Below, piece by piece: positions 13,501 to 27,300 of a stretch of DNA of 64,000 bases. Source of the DNA: Undaria pinnatifida. Taxonomy: Eukaryota; Sar; Phaeophyceae; Laminariales; Alariaceae. A program made the position numbers and the translations under genes. The notes beneath the pieces were generated by a model that worked only from the letters and a program-made list of their open reading frames with translations, did no database searches and was not told the origin of the DNA. How positions within the stretch are numbered: position 1 is the stretch's first letter; every line of letters begins with the position of its first letter. The stretch spans positions 2,862,936-2,926,935 of the forward strand of contig JABAKD010000020.1 of assembly GCA_012845835.1 (NCBI GenBank), written 5' to 3'.

Positions 13501-15269
13501 GACAAGCGGACGCGAGGGTAGGTGGGGGCGGGCGATGGGGTGGGGTAGGGATAGGGGTGGGGGCGAGAGACTGGGGGGGGGGGACTGTTGCTAACGACGT
13601 ACAACTTTTTAGGTGAAACTACCCAGGGAGAGACCGAAACCGAAAATCAAACATAGCAATCCAGCCCCATCCCCCAAGCCTCAGCTACGTGGAAACCGGT
13701 TTCTTCTCCCCGGCAATTTACCACTCTTACCATCACCGCCACGAGTCGGAGTGTCACGTTACGGGCATAGAGCGTATCATAATGAACGCGGTGGAAGGAT
13801 TGCTGCCACTCCAGGGTAATTCCACTCACACAAACTGCACCCACGTTTCAAGGGACGATACATTCATCGCCCACGATACGACATAATGCGAGTAGAATTT
13901 CCGGCAAGCGAGCAGCACCCTGATGATACTCGTATTCCTCCGCACCCACGCCAAGCACTTATCGTGTGTTTGGTCGCTATTCTGGGTCCAAACAGGGTAA
14001 AAGCTGGCAACATACCAACAACACCCCAACCAACATCATTATCACCCCCCCCCCCACAACCATCACCACCACTTACGTACACCACGCTGGGTAGGGTGCT
14101 GTCGACGTTGAACGCCTTAACGCCGCTCTGTACCACCAGCCGCGCGTTGACTTTCCACAGCCTCCGGATTAGCGCCGCCGCGTGCTTGTTCCTGTTCGGC
14201 CGGAAGTACAGCGGAAGCAGCCGCGACAGCATCTCCACGCGCAAGCTACCGCCGGCCTCGTTTGTGACAGCCGCCAGGGCTAGGAGGAGAAGCTCCGGGC
14301 ACTGGTACGCTGGCTTGCTGAACACGTCACGGACCTTTTGGGTTCGGGGGAGGGGTGTGTGTGTGTGGGGGGGGGGGGGGGGGGAGCACATCTTGTTGTG
14401 GTTGGTGTTAAAACAATCTATAAAACGCTCAAAGACACGCACACTCTCAACACGCATCTATCTATACCTCAAAGCGGAGCGTTTGGTGTGGACCAGTTCT
14501 ACTAATGTCAACGACACAACAATACATGACTCTCCGCTTTCATATACAAGACAGTGCGGTCACATAGAGCTGTTCTAAAAATCGATCCTCCCACAACCCA
14601 ACCATCCATCCCCACCCCCCCCTCCAATCCAACCACCCACCCCTAACCCCCCCCCAATCCAATCATCCGCTCTACACAACCAACAGCACCCCATCCCACC
14701 CCACCCCTTCTATCCACCCAACCGCACCTCACCACCCAACTTCCAAGGAACTCCCTCACCTGCGCGTACAAGTCGGTGTCGCTCGCCAAGGACAGCAGAG
14801 ACGCTACAAGGTCCAGGCTCAGCCACGCCCCGTTCGGGGTGGCCGCCACGGGGTCCACTCCCTCCAGGGGCGCCTGCTTAGAGGGGGAGGACGCGAACGT
14901 GAACAGCTGCGGCGGCGCCAAGATGGCCGCCCGCAGGAGGCTGAGGTGGCCGCGCCTGTTCTGCCACGGCATGTACAGCGCCTCGAACGGGATGTCCCGT
15001 CCCGCCGGAGCACGGTACAGCACCAGCAACATCCGCAAAGCGTTCTACAGAGTGGCGGGAACGGGGGCGGTGGCAACGGGGGCGGGGGTGGGGGCGGGAG
15101 GGCGCAGAGGGGGGATGTTAGGAGAATAAGGCAAGGTGTTCCACAGCAACAGAAGCGTGTATGCGCACTTAAGGCGAGGGTGAGGTAGGGGGTGAAGGGT
15201 CAGGTGGAGAGAAAAACATTAGCAAGGAGCTCGAGAGCAAGGGACGGGTGAGCACGCGCACACGCGCGC

Positions 15270-15300
<31 letters not shown>

Positions 15301-18300
15301 AACGTTGGCAAAGAGCTGCGGGGAACGGGGGGGGGGTTAGGACGGGGAGGGAGCATTCGCACGATTTCTCGTACAGCACGGGAGGCGTTCATGGGCAGGG
15401 AGGAGGAGGTGCAAGGGGGGAGTTCCAGCGGGGTTCCTGGCGGTAGGCCGAATATTTTATATATAGAATTTAGAGTATACTTTAGTATTAGCATTGAAGA
15501 CTTGCCAGTACCTCTGGTAGTGGCGAAACCAATATCGACGTCAATAGGTATTGAAAGTATTACCCTCGTCGAAAACCACTAACTGGTAGTCAAACGTCGA
15601 TTGTAAGATTCGATAGTTCAAGTATTCCGGAGTGCAACAAAAACTGCTCGTTTTCAGGGCCGAGGCACAGCTCTACAATACACTCAAATCTGCATTTTAT
15701 TTCGTTCGGTCCATCTTGCTTCAGCCCCGCTCGCCCGGTCCTTGTCCGACGCGCGTCATCGATATCTCATACTCGACTCACCTGGTCCGGGACGTTAAAC
15801 CTCTCGTGGTCCAGCGCCTTGGCGACCGCTACCCAATCCAGGCGCGGCCCGTAGTCCTCCACGAGCACCTGCCTCGCCACGTCGAGCTTCCACGCCCCCT
15901 GCCCCTGCCCCGCCGACCCCCCTCCGTCCCTCCCGCCATCGCCGGCCATCTTTTGCGACACGTCATTCGGGGAAAAAACGTCACGAAGAGAACACACAAT
16001 ACAAGTCAAACAACATACGACAAGATACATGCACTCACGAACGTAAACAATAACAAGAACATACGATACACGTTATGTTAATGTTTCCTGCTATGCTTTT
16101 GTTTCAAGCCGAGAAAACGTCGCAAACACGCCCCAGCTGAATTAAGAGGGGCAGCGGGGGGGGTGAGTGTAGAATCCACGGCACACACAGCACAGGCAGT
16201 ACATCTGGTAGGCCAGCTAAATGTCTACTGGTTGGTTAGTAAGTTTGCCGGTCGGACAGTCAACGAGCCAGTCAAATCACTCAGTCAAACAAGGAACAGC
16301 AGTCAACTTATTAATAGTCAAGTCAGATAGTCAAGCAACTCCGATAGAATCAAATCAGAGGAGCCAAACCAGTCAATCAAGTCATCAATTTCGTCAGCCA
16401 ATCACCCACTTATTCATCCAACAGTCTATCGGTCAACGCCAGTCAGCCAACAACAATCCCACTCGGTCAATAAAAAAAAACAAGCACTCAGTTAATCGTA
16501 ATTGGCCGATCACTCACCCCATCGTTTACTCGGGCAGAGGGTACCCTTCCGCTTTTTCGACAACATGGTTGACATACTCTTTATATTATATATATATACC
16601 CTGCCCCTATCCCTAACCCAATGAAACACACCAACCATTGTACGGTGAAACCCCGTTCGTCTCGTACACAGCGCGCGTCATGTTGTCGAACAAGTGGTGA
16701 GCTCTACTGCTCGGAAAACCGATCAGCCAATCAACCACATCAGCCAATCACAACACTCACTCATTCAACCAGATTCACACCAACTTAAGTCAGTGAAATC
16801 AGTCGATGGAATCCGTCAATACTATCAGTTAATGAAATCAATGAATCCGTCAACGAAAGTAGTCAATGAAATCAACTAGTAGTGATAAAACTCCGTCAAT
16901 GAAATCAGACGATGAAATCAGCCAATGAAATCAATAGGATCAATCGGTCTGTTGGTCCTCCGCCTCACCTGCCCCTCTCCCGACGAGAAGAGGCTGCTCG
17001 TAAGCGCCGACGACAGGTCCCCATCGTCCCCCTGTCCCTTGGCGCTGTTGTAGTTGTTCGCCAGCATCGCAATCACTTGCGCCACCTGGCGTTCGTCAAC
17101 CACTAGCCCACTCTCCTGCAAGGGCAGCAACGGACAACAGAATATCGCGTTCGCGAAAAAATAAAATAAAATAAATCACATCTTTATACATCGGAAATAC
17201 AACAATATCGTGTCTCCGAAACAAAACAAGACATTACTTACCCCGCTTACATATACCACAGGTGTCGTTATCATTATGAAAAAGGTGTAACATCAGCCGT
17301 CGATGCTTAGTCAACTACCTGAGAGTTTACTTTCGGATCGCCCGCAACAAAAACGCCATCACATCTTGATATGACAGTAACCCCTTTAACGCGTCTACAA
17401 CTGGAAACCCTTTCGGGAACAAATTTACTCCAAGTTAGTATTATATGGAGGTATTTTGGGGCTCTAAAGGGGTTACGGCTGAAGAGGTAAAACACGTCGA
17501 ACCTACACGGTGACTACAGCATCGGCGACACGAAGCAGCCCTTTATGCTGGGGTGAGGCACAAATCTTAAGTCAAACGTATGACGCTGTACGAAACACGC
17601 GCAGCATGAAAAAAACAAAGGGTTTTTTAAGAGTCAGATCGGATCAAAGTGACCCGACCCGACCCATGACATCGTAAAAACGTCCTGACCCGATCCGACC
17701 CGATCAAGCAGACTTCGAACACCACCTGACCCGATCCGATCCGACCCGGAATTATTCGTACACCACCTGACCCTATCCGACTCGACCCGCGAGTAATTTT
17801 CAAAATTCCGGCACCGACCCACGGGCCGGGTCACGAGTCGTGAAAAGCCCTGAAAAAAAGCACGTAGCTGCACGCTTTTGCAATCATAGGTGGATGGTAA
17901 AATATGCCATCTTTTTTCGTTTCTTCATTCGCAGCGTAGGCTAAATGTGTTCTCAAAAGGGCAACCCCTTCATTGGCACTGCACCGACCTTTCGGGGTAA
18001 AACTATTAATACTTGAAATCAGAGATGATTCGTAAAAGCTGTACTAGTTGGAAAATATTTTACGACGAGCTTGAGCTTTTATGCCACTGCAAACGTTCCA
18101 CTTTAAGCCCACACTATTTACTTGTCCACGGAAGGAGGGAGCACTTCGAAATGGGTAAAATCGTCATCAACTAGCCCGTGGTAACAAGACCGGCCCCAAA
18201 AATACATCTCGAGGGGGAACAAACATGAACATCCTAACCCTACATGCGTAAAACAATAAGGAGCAATACATGAAACGTTCAAACAAAAGAAAGAAAGCAC

Positions 18301-21300
18301 TCCCCCTGCCGCGCGCTGAACGCGTTTGTTATAAAATAGCCACATGGCAAAAGCCAAGGCAACGAGGTATCGGGGTTTCGACTTGTCGAACAACACCGAA
18401 ATCCAAAGTTAGCCGAGCCAAGGCAAGGCACGGCACGGCAAGGTAGATAAAGCAAGGCAAGACCATGCCACGCCAAGCCACGCCAGGACAAGTGAAAAGA
18501 CAAACCCCAACACAGGTCACAAGATAAAGCGCCCCTACCTCCCTCCCTCCCCCACCCCCTCCCGCCCTCTCTCACCCTGATCGCCTGCCTCAGTGCGCCG
18601 GTGCTAGAGCAGCACGTGTGCCCGAGGTCCTTCAGGAACCCAGCCAGACTGCCCCCCTGCCCGATCCTGCTGGCAATGTCAGCGACGTCAACCCCAAGCG
18701 ACATTGCCCCACCCGTTTTGTTCAAAAAGTTCATCCCCCCTGTTGCAGCGCTGTCCGAGAAAAGCGGCAGCAGCGCAAGCGCGTCTGCGTCTAGCAGCGA
18801 ACTTCGCGACGGTGCAACCCCTCCCGCGTCTGCAGCAGCTGCAGTACCGCCCCCCGCTTCCCCTCCTCCCCCTCCCCCGCCGGCAGCACCCCTGCCCGCT
18901 GATTCCGCCCTCCCCGCTCCCCGTGCGCCTCCCGCCTCGGTTCCCTCCTTGAAACCGCCTTCCAAACCCGCCAGGTACTCCTGGTGGGATTCCCTAATCT
19001 GCTGTAGCAGCGACTTGGCCAAGTGCGGCTGGTAGCGCGAGGTGACGAGATGAGAGGCGCGGCGGAAGCAGGAGAGGAGAAAGACGGGTAGAGAAGAGAA
19101 CAGAGGATGGGAAGGAGGTAGGGGAGGCAAGTGAAATCATAAGAAAGGGAAACAAGAGGAAAGGAAAGGAAAATAAAGTAAAATGAAGGACAAAACATAG
19201 AAAACAGAGGGAAACCAAGCACGAAAGGAACAAAACAAGAGGGAACTGGAACACGAAAGTAACGGGGGCCAAATTAAAACGGAAAATAAAACAAGAAAGG
19301 CATATACGCGAAATAAGAGCAAAATAAAGCACGAGAAAAAAAGGAGACGAGACGAGGCGACATGATACTTGAGATGAGGAACAGCGGAGACGGGGGCAGG
19401 CAAAGGAAGCAAGTGAACAAAATTTCGTAACGGTGGTGGAGTTGAGTGCGGCTGGTGCCAAAAGTACTCTTGATTCAGACACGAAGAAACGAGACGGTCG
19501 CAACAACCTGCCATCCACAAGAGAACGGACCAAATGCAAGCTCACAAGCACACGCATAAGAACACCCGCACAAACAAACACGTGACTGATCTTGCTCATG
19601 GAGCGCGTCGCAGCTGAAAACCTCGTCTTGGCAGCAGGAGACCTCGCATCTCAAACTCGGTACGTGAAGCGCGGAGCCTTCAACCCGCGGTAGGAAAAAA
19701 ACAGAACGCGCCCCGCGGCTGCATGGGCGCACGCACGCGCGCACGCCTGCCCGCCCGTAAAAAAAAACAGCCGCAAGACTGGGAAACCCTTTCCTCACAA
19801 CCATCAGCGATATCACAAAAAAAAAGGGGGGGGGCTCTACCGGTGTACCGGGTACACACTAAACTTTCTGCGAGCACAATACTCCTGCAACACGAGAACT
19901 CGCGGACTCGTAGATTTCAATATTTTTCAATTACGTTTGGTCACCTCTTTTTCCACGACCGTAAAATAGTCCCAGGATGTTTACAAGCAGGGTGTCTCTT
20001 AAAAAAGTGCAGCTACTACTGCTGCATAGGGGTTACAGCCCTATTACCCACGGCAAACACGCCAACTCGATTTCAAAACAGTTATTTTTAAAAGGTCATA
20101 CGAGTAGCAGTTGCCCGGCGTCGGCCTCACCCTCTATCGTCGTGCGTTAAGCGCGGCCGCACGTGGCCATCGTAGGCCAGGAGCGTGTGATGAAACAACA
20201 CAGTAGTATGAAATCGCCAGAAAAATCAACACGAGATGAACCCACAAACATTGAATACCATGCGGTATACATATGATACCAGGGTATAAAATACGGTAAA
20301 AATTACCACATCACCACTACACCGGAGAACTTACCATTGATCAAATTACCACATCGCCACACAAAGGCCTGACAAAGGGTCACATAACACAAAACAAATA
20401 TCACATATCAGAATGTTTATGAGAGATCGGGAGTAAACCTCATGCCGCACGTTTACTGTCGGATGTCTACGACTAGTCTTGATATGTACTCAGCACTCGG
20501 CACCAGTCAAGGCAACAACGTGCCAACAGACATCTTACCGTACCTTCCATGAACAAACCACGTGGCACAAGCGGCGAGCCGAAAAACAGCGAACCACCAC
20601 CAAACAACAAAAACACAAGCAAAGACATAATCAGGCGCACCGGCTCCAAACACAAACCCTCCCGAGAATCTACCAGCGGCGCCGCATCAGACCAGATCAT
20701 TCCGACCCCCGACATAGAACAACAATCGTCCCATGCCGAACTATACCACAATGCTGGGCGGCACCGCATCAGACCAGACCATTCCGACCCCTGATACAGA
20801 ACAACAATCGTCCCATGCCGAACTATCCCACACTGCTGGGCGGCACCGTATCAGACCAGATCATTCCGACCCCCGATACATAACAACAATCGTCCCATGC
20901 CGAACCACACCACACTGCTGTGCGGAAAATTGAGGACCGTTAATGGGTATTAATATGGATACCAAACGGTCCTTACATGGCCGTACTGCCGGAACCCACA
21001 TATTATACCAGGTATATTATACAAGGCTCCACTTCAGGATGGGGTTGAGTTATTAAACCCGGGGGAGTCGCAAATCGAAAAGGGGAACATGGGCATTTCA
21101 ATGATATGTATGAGCTACTGTTTTTGCTACCGTTGTACGCTTCGTATACCTGTTATGAAGTCCGACGATGCGTGTTTGATTTGATGGTTGCGTTGGACGT
21201 GATAATGAAAATGTTGTCGTGGTTCGATCTCCTCCTGTGCACCAGCCACACGAACACTGTAACTACTGCCACAAAAGGCAAGAGCTTGAAACACGGCTGG

Positions 21301-24300
21301 CGTTTTACTGCTGCTGCTGTGCTGTTGTACACTGATTTTGTGGCAAACACACACCACGCACGCATATCTGGTATATACCGAAGCGTACAAACATACACAT
21401 ACTACAGAAGCACCGTCTGTGGCTATTACAGGACAGATCACACCACGGCTGCTGTTTTATACCGTGACTGCCACAAGTACTACTGAACCTGGATGACCAT
21501 ATGTGACGCAGTAGAAAAGCAGCAGAGCGAGATTAGACATAATGTGGTGAAACTTCCACTTTCACATTAATAAACAAAAGAGTTTATATGTGCCCTGCGC
21601 GGCTCGGCGAAACGAGGCAAGCGGCAATATGGGTCTTGCTCTGTGGGTCTTGCCCGGTGCGACTATCCCAAACGCGGCGCGGGGCGTACAACAACGCGAG
21701 AAATAGTAGGAACGTGCCAATCTCCCAGGTAGACAGGCGGAGGGAGGCATTCAGTCACGCGAGGTGTATTACATGATGTTCAGTGCGAGTCGCACAATAG
21801 AAGTCTCAGGGCTAGGTGCAACAGATAGATACGTACTTCGTATCATGTTCAACAGATGTGCTGTTGCTGGTTATATGTATAGCTGCGTCGTAGCCGACAG
21901 CAGAGAGGGTGAGATGTATTTGACTGATGATGTCGCCCAGCGGACGAGAGAGCAGAGCGAACAATGTAAAAACGGAACGGGCTATTATTTAAAAAGAACA
22001 CAAACAACGTGGTGTTTTCCATGCAACTGATCGCCTCAGCGAGGCGGAACACAACGCCTTGGCAAAAAGAGCCAGCTCAGCCATGTTGCATGCTCAGAGC
22101 ACCGCGACGGAGCTCGGCCGGGATCCAGATATGGCATCGCAATATATCCACGGCCCCCTTGCTTGCCCCGCACCCGAAAGTTCGTGAAAAAAAAACTCGG
22201 CCGCCAGACAACACCATGCCAACAAAAGCGCATATCTTGCAGACATATTACACAAGGTTCTACTTCGGGAGGGGGCTGACTTGGTATACCGGGGGCGTCG
22301 CAAGCCCAAAAGGGGGAACAAAGGAGTTCCTTCCAATCATATGTACCTAGTATAGGCTACTAATATAACGCTTTTTGTTCTGCTGCTGAAAGTTTCGTAT
22401 GCCTGGTATGAGGTCCGACAATGAGCGTTTGATGGTTGCATTGGACGCGAAGATGTTGTCGTGGTTCCATCTCCTCCTGCTGCTGAGCACCAACCACGCA
22501 CATACCCTGCTGTGACTAGCACAACGGCGAGTGCTTCGAGTACGGCTGCCGTTGTACCGCTGCTATTGTACTGCTGCATACCAAGTACTGGTACACATTA
22601 TGCCGATTTTGTTGTGGCGAGGCTGGGCGGCTGCTCTTGAAAAAGTACATCCACCGCTCTTCTTGATCGTTTTGTGTGCCTATGACCTATGACAGCAAAC
22701 TTCCCTCTAACACACACAGAGGCGCACACACATACACACAAAACAGAGGCACCGCCGTGCGTGGCTGTCACAAACAAGTGCTGCTGCTGCTGTTGCTGCT
22801 GCGTCGTAGCAGACGGCACAGGGTACAAAAAAACATGGACCAATGATATACAGCGGGCGGGGGAGCGGCGTAAACAAAAAAAACTGTGGGGAGAGGGCTA
22901 TATAAAAACAACAACAAAAAAAGTGGGGTTTTCTGGGTATCTCCGCTCAGCGAGGTGGACGCAACCCCATGACAAAAGAGCCAGCTCAGCGATTTCGAAT
23001 GCTCAGAGCACGCGCCACGGACCTCGGCCGGGATCCAGGTATGCGTCGCAATGTACCGACGAATCCCTTGATTGCTCCGGAGCCGAAAGCTCAAAGCTCG
23101 AGAACAAAAAACTCGGCCGCCGGAGAACAGCACGCCAAGAAAAAAATAAAACGAGCACATTTTCCATCTACATACCAACACGCTCACCTGCCCAGAAACT
23201 TCCTCGCTCGACTTCACCAGCTCCAGCAGAGAGTGCAACGCCTCCAGGCTAAGCTGCCCCCCTCCCCCGCCGGTGAGCCCCGGTACCCTAGCGACAAGAA
23301 ACTTGACCCCTTCCTTAGCAACTCCCGGGTTAGAGGAGCGCGAAAGTCCGAGCCCTACCGCGACTTGCTGCGGCGGCGAAAGCTTTAGCGCACGGCAAAA
23401 GCCTGCGCGAGAGGGAAACCCGGGCACAGCGAATGCGGGGGGGGGGGGGAGGCGCAGACGGTAACGTTAATCAACTATCTTACTGCTATGACTTTAACGG
23501 GACCGATGTTTTTTGTTCGGGGCAAACATGACGAACTACACAAAAACGTACCTTGAGCCCTAGCAGGATATTTTGGTAGCTCTACAAGTCAACCCTACTA
23601 CCTATTACGCATGACTCCATCTTAAGCGGGGTATCTGCTTGGAATCGGAGATAACAGTGTTTGTGCAGTCGAAAACAGACCAACACTATGTACCGCGCCG
23701 ATGTATGGAATTTCTGAAATCCTAACGAGTGTGAAATATTGTCGCACATTCCGGCATACTGTGGAAGGCGCAACAGCAGTCGCATCATACCTAGAACCAT
23801 AATTGGACAGTTGTCGCAGCAGCAGCCGAGTGATGTACAACCTATTCCACAAAACTGCACCCACATATATCAAGCACATTTGTCTGGAATCAGAGTGCGA
23901 CCATGTTGGACCGTTTCAAGTCGAGAAACGAGTAGATTGAAGCTTCCTTGTGCTTGCATCCACGTGTCGGAGACAACCTACTTGGAATAGGACTTGGCTC
24001 ATTTACGGTAACGTGCGTATGAATACGTATGAATATATTATAAAAATAAAAAAATACACCCCAGCTGTAAGATCGAAGATTTTGTCGAAACTCATCTTTG
24101 CAAGCTGTGTCATACTCCGATCGCGCGTATTACGGGTTGTGTGTCCTCATTAAGGATATAGGTCGGCGACTCCCCTTGCAACTACAGTGTAGCTATCAGG
24201 GTCAACAGGGTGATGCTAGTCATATGTCGCAGGGGTTCCCTGGAATCACGCGCGCACGATCGAAGAATGCCGCGAACATCGCAGCAGCGGGGGGTGGGGA

Positions 24301-27300
24301 CAACACAAAAACAACGCGCTTACGGTTCAATCGCAAGCCGGTCCGGATTGCACACAACAAACTCACCAACCCCCCCATCACCTCACCCCCCCCCCCATCC
24401 ACCCGCCCACCCGCCCTCCAACAAAACCCACATCCACCCCACCCACCTGAAAGAAGTTCTTCGCCGATTCTGTGCGGCCCCTGTTGCCCCTGACCCCCCC
24501 CCCTCCCCGTATGCCTCCCAACGGAGTCCGCCCTGTCTCTTCCTCCTCCTACTCCCGACCCCTCTAGCGCCCTGCAGATGGCGCTCACAAAGTTAGGTTT
24601 GTCCGCCGCTTGCGCTACCTCGTGTTGCAGCAGCTGGATCTGTCAAAGCACGCGACGCGTCCACGGGAACAACACGAGAAAAAAAATCGAAAACTATACT
24701 CGCCTCGGTCGGGTGCAAAACTACTTGCAGTTGGATTAAGGCTATTCGTTTCCTGCGGCATAATTGCTGCCTGCACGGAATGGTCATACTCTGATCCACT
24801 CCGTCATGCCGTAGTCCTGAAACCGACACATGTGGTGAACGAAAGCTCGAGCGATCTCACCAGCCAACGTGGCTGTCTCTACAGCAATGGCAGGGACATT
24901 GAGCACATCATACCATAGAAGCAAAACAAGGGTTAGTTAAGCCTTTTGGTACCCAGATACGACGACCTCAACCATAAGAAGCGCCGTCCCACCAACCTTA
25001 CAGGGTCAACTGATCAGCAGCACGAGCACACGATACCATCAATAGCAACATGCGAGCACGTCGTACAACTCCTTGCAGTGGTGAAGAACTTCCGGTGCCA
25101 CATATTCCATCCCCTACCCCACCACCGCCGGGCTGTTACTACATCATATCATACGATACGTGTGGCCCATGCCGTGAAATGCCGTACAACACGCTAGCAT
25201 AACACACGCCCTGGGGCCAAGTTCAGACGCCGATTATCTCCAAAACCCGCATTCTGTCCAAAACATGGGGGGGGGCACAAAACAAAAATTGTGGGCTTTG
25301 GAAAGATCTCGCCGATATCCTTCCGTAGGCACATCGCTTGGCGCTTACAATCTCTTCCCGTTGTCGACAAAACCAGCTTATTAATAGTAAAACAAGAAAA
25401 TCGTCCGATGGATGGTGTCATCTTGGGTGTGAATAATGGTAGCGTCTTCGTCACCTTTCGCTTCTGAAACACCTTCTGAAAAACCCAAAAAGGTCAACAA
25501 CCCTCAACCTTTCTAGAGCTGCAAGCATGATTCCACACTAATTTCAAGTAAACTCTCTCCAAAAACACGTGGGCAGTTCTACAAGGCTTCAAATAGGTCA
25601 ACCCTTCTAGAACTGCAAACATGAGTCCACACAAATTTCAAGTGATTTGTCTCGAGGCAGTTCTAAGAAAGGGTTAAAATAGGCCAAAACCCTCCACCAT
25701 TCTAGAACTGCAAACCTGATTCCACACTAATTTCACGTCACTTGTCCCAAAAAAGGGGTAACTGCACCCAATTACTCGGGGATAAACTACTTGGAATTAG
25801 TACAGGATGTATTGATTTCAGCACGACCGGTACAAGCGCGACATCTATACGAGCGGTGTTTTTCTTTGTTTTATCGCACTTCGCCGATGACAGTCCACCT
25901 GCTATCGTGTTACTCTCCAGCACATTTTTTTCCTCTCTTGTTGCAGATAGTCTGGTGTGTTGGCTTTCATCTTGTTTTCGTCCGCGTGTTCATTGCGGCT
26001 CATTTAGCCAAATCACTCTGCTGCATTTGCACCGTGTATCTCAGTCTCGACGTTTTAGGGCCATAGAGTCCGTCTCTCTAGGAGGCATAGGCACGGAAAC
26101 TGGTTGGGCTGTATGTTCATGGGTGGAAATCAGTTTCATGTGAAGAACACCCACAATACAAGCTTATGTTTGCGAGTTCCAAACTATTTTGGGTTAGAAA
26201 ACGTGACAATAATCGTTTCGACCAAACAAACGTCAAAATAACCCACGGTAAACCAACCCACAAACAAATTACGTTCAAAAATCATGAAAAAAAAAAGTGG
26301 GAAGAACAGTTTCAACCGTTTTTTTTCGCTGATTTTTCGCGGGTTGGGTTGGCCTCGGATTGTGACGCTCGACGGTTTCAATACCATTATCAAGTGTTTT
26401 CCTACCCAATTCCTGCCCAATAAAAGCTGGTGTCGCGCAAAAACGCTACTACAGTATAGTACTGGTACTCGCATTTCTGGCAACCTCGGTGAGACCCGTG
26501 GGTCCCGACCAAAAAAGTCGTGAAGACCCAGTCGTGTCCTCGACAACGTCAAATGTGAAGGCGCTACCTACCTGGTTAACGGGGTGCTCGAAAAAGATGG
26601 GCATATTACCGAGTCCGGGTTAAAAGAAAAAGTCACGTACCGGTAACATTTTCCTCTCCTCGGAAAGGCGGGATCATTGAGATGCATCGGTCGACGGGTG
26701 TCCAACTAAAGTTGTACGTGCATTACCCTCCACTCTGTGAGAGGCAGGGCACGCGGAACAGAAGGCACGTACTGGGTACGCATCGATGGCGGCGCGCCAT
26801 CTCGGAAGACGCGGCGCACGGTATGCAGAGACCTGCCCGACAGAATTGAGTCGCGCAACAGAGGCGACTGCTGTCGTGCAGACGGGTCGTCAACCCCGTG
26901 CCCTATACCCCAAATGAGATCGCAATGGCTAGCTTCTGCGAAAGCCTGTCGCCAGCCTTCAAGGATAAGAGGTCGGCGTCGAGATATCCCGGTACTCGGT
27001 TTACGATTTTTTGCCGTGCCTTCTTGCGAGTTGGTAGGACATTACATCGTCGTCCGTGTAGAGACGCCCTTAGACGGCCAAAGAGTGCTCTTCCGGAGGG
27101 GGGACAGCATAGTAAGGATTTACCCTGTCTAATCGACCTTTTAGGCGGAGCGTGCAGCAAGCAGTATTCGTAGCTGCAGAATAATATTCTGCTGCGCGGG
27201 TGTCGCATATCGTGTGTTCACTCCTTACATTCCAGTCCGAACACATTCTCCAATCCAGCGGCCGGGGCTGCTTGGCTTGGGCGATGCTAGCATCGTCTTT

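Larger units (their letters stand above)
17116..18575 (-). other. CNOT1 intron 5
   Basis: 1,460 bp. It holds a TTAA/TIR mini-element (17377-17476), a GACCC-type minisatellite (17640-17830) and a degenerate GGCAA/GGCAC stretch (18410-18490). Confidence 0.75.
19029..23187 (-). other. CNOT1 intron 4 (4.2 kb)
   Basis: 19065-19480 is A/G-rich low-complexity sequence. 20685-20930 is an 82-bp tandem repeat. 21006-23160 is a tandem duplication of a ~1-kb segment. Human CNOT1 has ~40-50 residues at this junction that I cannot find; the phase still fits direct joining of exons 4 and 5. Confidence 0.75.

Noticed and set aside
20473-20769. Minus frame with LIMSLLVFLLFGGGS, resembling the CNOT1 block missing between exons 4 and 5
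   Set aside because: Short similarity only; the frame extends into the 82-bp tandem repeat and no splice sites in the right phase were evident.
20685-20930. Regular direct repeats that could suggest a CRISPR array
   Set aside because: The 82-bp units are repeated whole, with no distinct repeat/spacer alternation, and the context is a eukaryotic intron.
26737-27132. Plus-strand 131-codon frame in intron 2
   Set aside because: Two overlapping frames look equally open and neither matches a known transposase or host protein.
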